Shown one piece after another: positions 63,537-64,000 of a stretch of 64,000 bases of DNA. A program made the position numbers and the translations under genes. The notes beneath the pieces are model-generated. The model was not told the DNA's origin. It did not search any database and worked only from the letters and a program-made list of their open reading frames with translations. The stretch's first letter is position 1. The number at the start of each line of letters is the position of its first letter. This stretch comes from Trinickia symbiotica. GTDB lineage: Bacteria; Pseudomonadota; Gammaproteobacteria; Burkholderiales; Burkholderiaceae. Location: the NCBI RefSeq assembly GCF_002934455.1, contig NZ_PTIR01000003.1:248001-312000 (forward strand). The letters run 5' to 3'.

Positions 63537-64000
63537 GATTTTCGTCTTCGTCTGTCTACTGAACCAATTTCTGAAAGTTGGGTAAGCGTGCAATCAAGCC
63601 GACAATGTCACTGCCTAAAAGCTCGTGTGCGCCGATGGAGCAGCGCTGCGCGCTTGTGAACCTGCCACTGGATCGCTGCGATGATGTGGCCAGTTCCCCC
63701 ATAGTCGAAACCGTCTGCTCTGGGAGGAAAGTGACATGCCGACACCTTGCAACGCGTCGTCTGAGCATGCTCATTTGCTCCACCCTGGATCCAGTTGACC
63801 GCACGAGGAGGCCTCCGCCTCGGCAGCAGAAATCGGCCCGTCGCCACCACTCTGTGACAAGTTGGAAGTTCGTCGATATTTAAACCGCTAGCATTGCAAG
63901 TCGCTCCGGAGCCGGCGGGAAAACGTGCCATGCCCCGTCTTGGTGACGAAAAAAGAAGATGGCAACGGGACCGTCCGTCCGTAGTGTCTCAACGCATACA
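63537..64000. other. region upstream of the aldehyde dehydrogenase, no gene recognised
   Basis: About 460 bases to the window edge. Short frames exist on both strands (82-107 residues) but are Arg/Ser-rich, overlap each other and match no family I know. It may contain the promoter of the catabolic run and perhaps the remnant of a gene. Confidence 0.35.

Noticed and set aside
63608-63931. 107-residue minus-strand frame before the aldehyde dehydrogenase
   Set aside because: No recognisable motif, Arg-rich, and overlapping frames on the other strand are equally long.
1-64000. CRISPR array, tRNA or rRNA genes, prophage, intact insertion sequences
   Set aside because: No regularly spaced repeats, cloverleaf-like tRNA sequences, transposase or phage genes were seen on reading.

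Overview
The window is high-GC DNA from a proteobacterium. The gene content (OmpC-type porin, many ABC and MFS transporters, FCD-type GntR regulators, three-subunit transhydrogenase) and codon use fit Burkholderiales, probably a Paraburkholderia, Caballeronia or Burkholderia relative; this is inference, since no rRNA or marker gene is present. Nearly everything is accessory catabolism: uptake systems, regulators and hydrolases or dehydrogenases. I saw no tRNA, rRNA, CRISPR array, phage or intact insertion sequence.

Layout. 0-5.2 kb: the end of a carboxymuconolactone decarboxylase-like gene, a PhyH dioxygenase, and a three-gene ABC importer with a fused permease. 5.6-10.3 kb: an M20 amidohydrolase with a divergent Lrp-type regulator, a LivK-type binding protein and diaminopropionate ammonia-lyase (copy 1). 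10.6-35.8 kb: a large catabolic region with two double-winged-helix GntR regulators, two Amidohydro_2 lactone hydrolases, two isopropylmalate dehydrogenase-type enzymes, two MFS carriers, OtnK and OtnC homologues, a CobS/CobT-like AAA+/VWA pair, a porin, DctA, an Asp/Glu racemase homologue, an aconitase and a beta-propeller lactonase. 35.8-36.2 kb: a mosaic of duplicated fragments. 36.3-42.5 kb: gamma-glutamyltransferase, a serine/threonine-type permease, an M20 peptidase and diaminopropionate ammonia-lyase copy 2. 42.6-44.2 kb: the deletion remnant of an amino-acid ABC operon and a GntR regulator. 44.9-51.5 kb: a nucleoside salvage operon (tsx-nupC-deoC-deoA-deoB-udp). 51.7-56.6 kb: a chemoreceptor and pntAA-pntAB-pntB. 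56.8-63.5 kb: a minus-strand run of catabolic enzymes (aldehyde dehydrogenase, hydroxyisobutyrate dehydrogenase family, SDR, aminotransferase, alpha/beta hydrolase, M20 carbamoylase-type).

The strongest discovery candidate is the 11.7-35.8 kb region. I found seven copies of a 26-bp imperfect inverted repeat (form NTGTA-N16-TACAA) just upstream of the amidohydrolase A operon, the OtnC/CobST-like operon, the dehydrogenase B operon, the porin (two copies), the racemase-DctA operon and the aconitase/lactonase divergon. This ties the units into one regulon, probably controlled by the GntR protein at 27882-28817, its paralogue at 10589-11467, or both. The module amidohydrolase + dehydrogenase + MFS occurs twice, one hydrolase copy cytoplasmic and the other with a Tat-like signal. 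The CobS/CobT-like pair has no CobN or other chelatase partner here, and the OtnC homologue has lost residues expected for metal binding and catalysis. Together this suggests an uncharacterised sugar-acid or lactone pathway with an accessory AAA+/VWA chaperone; the substrate cannot be read from sequence.
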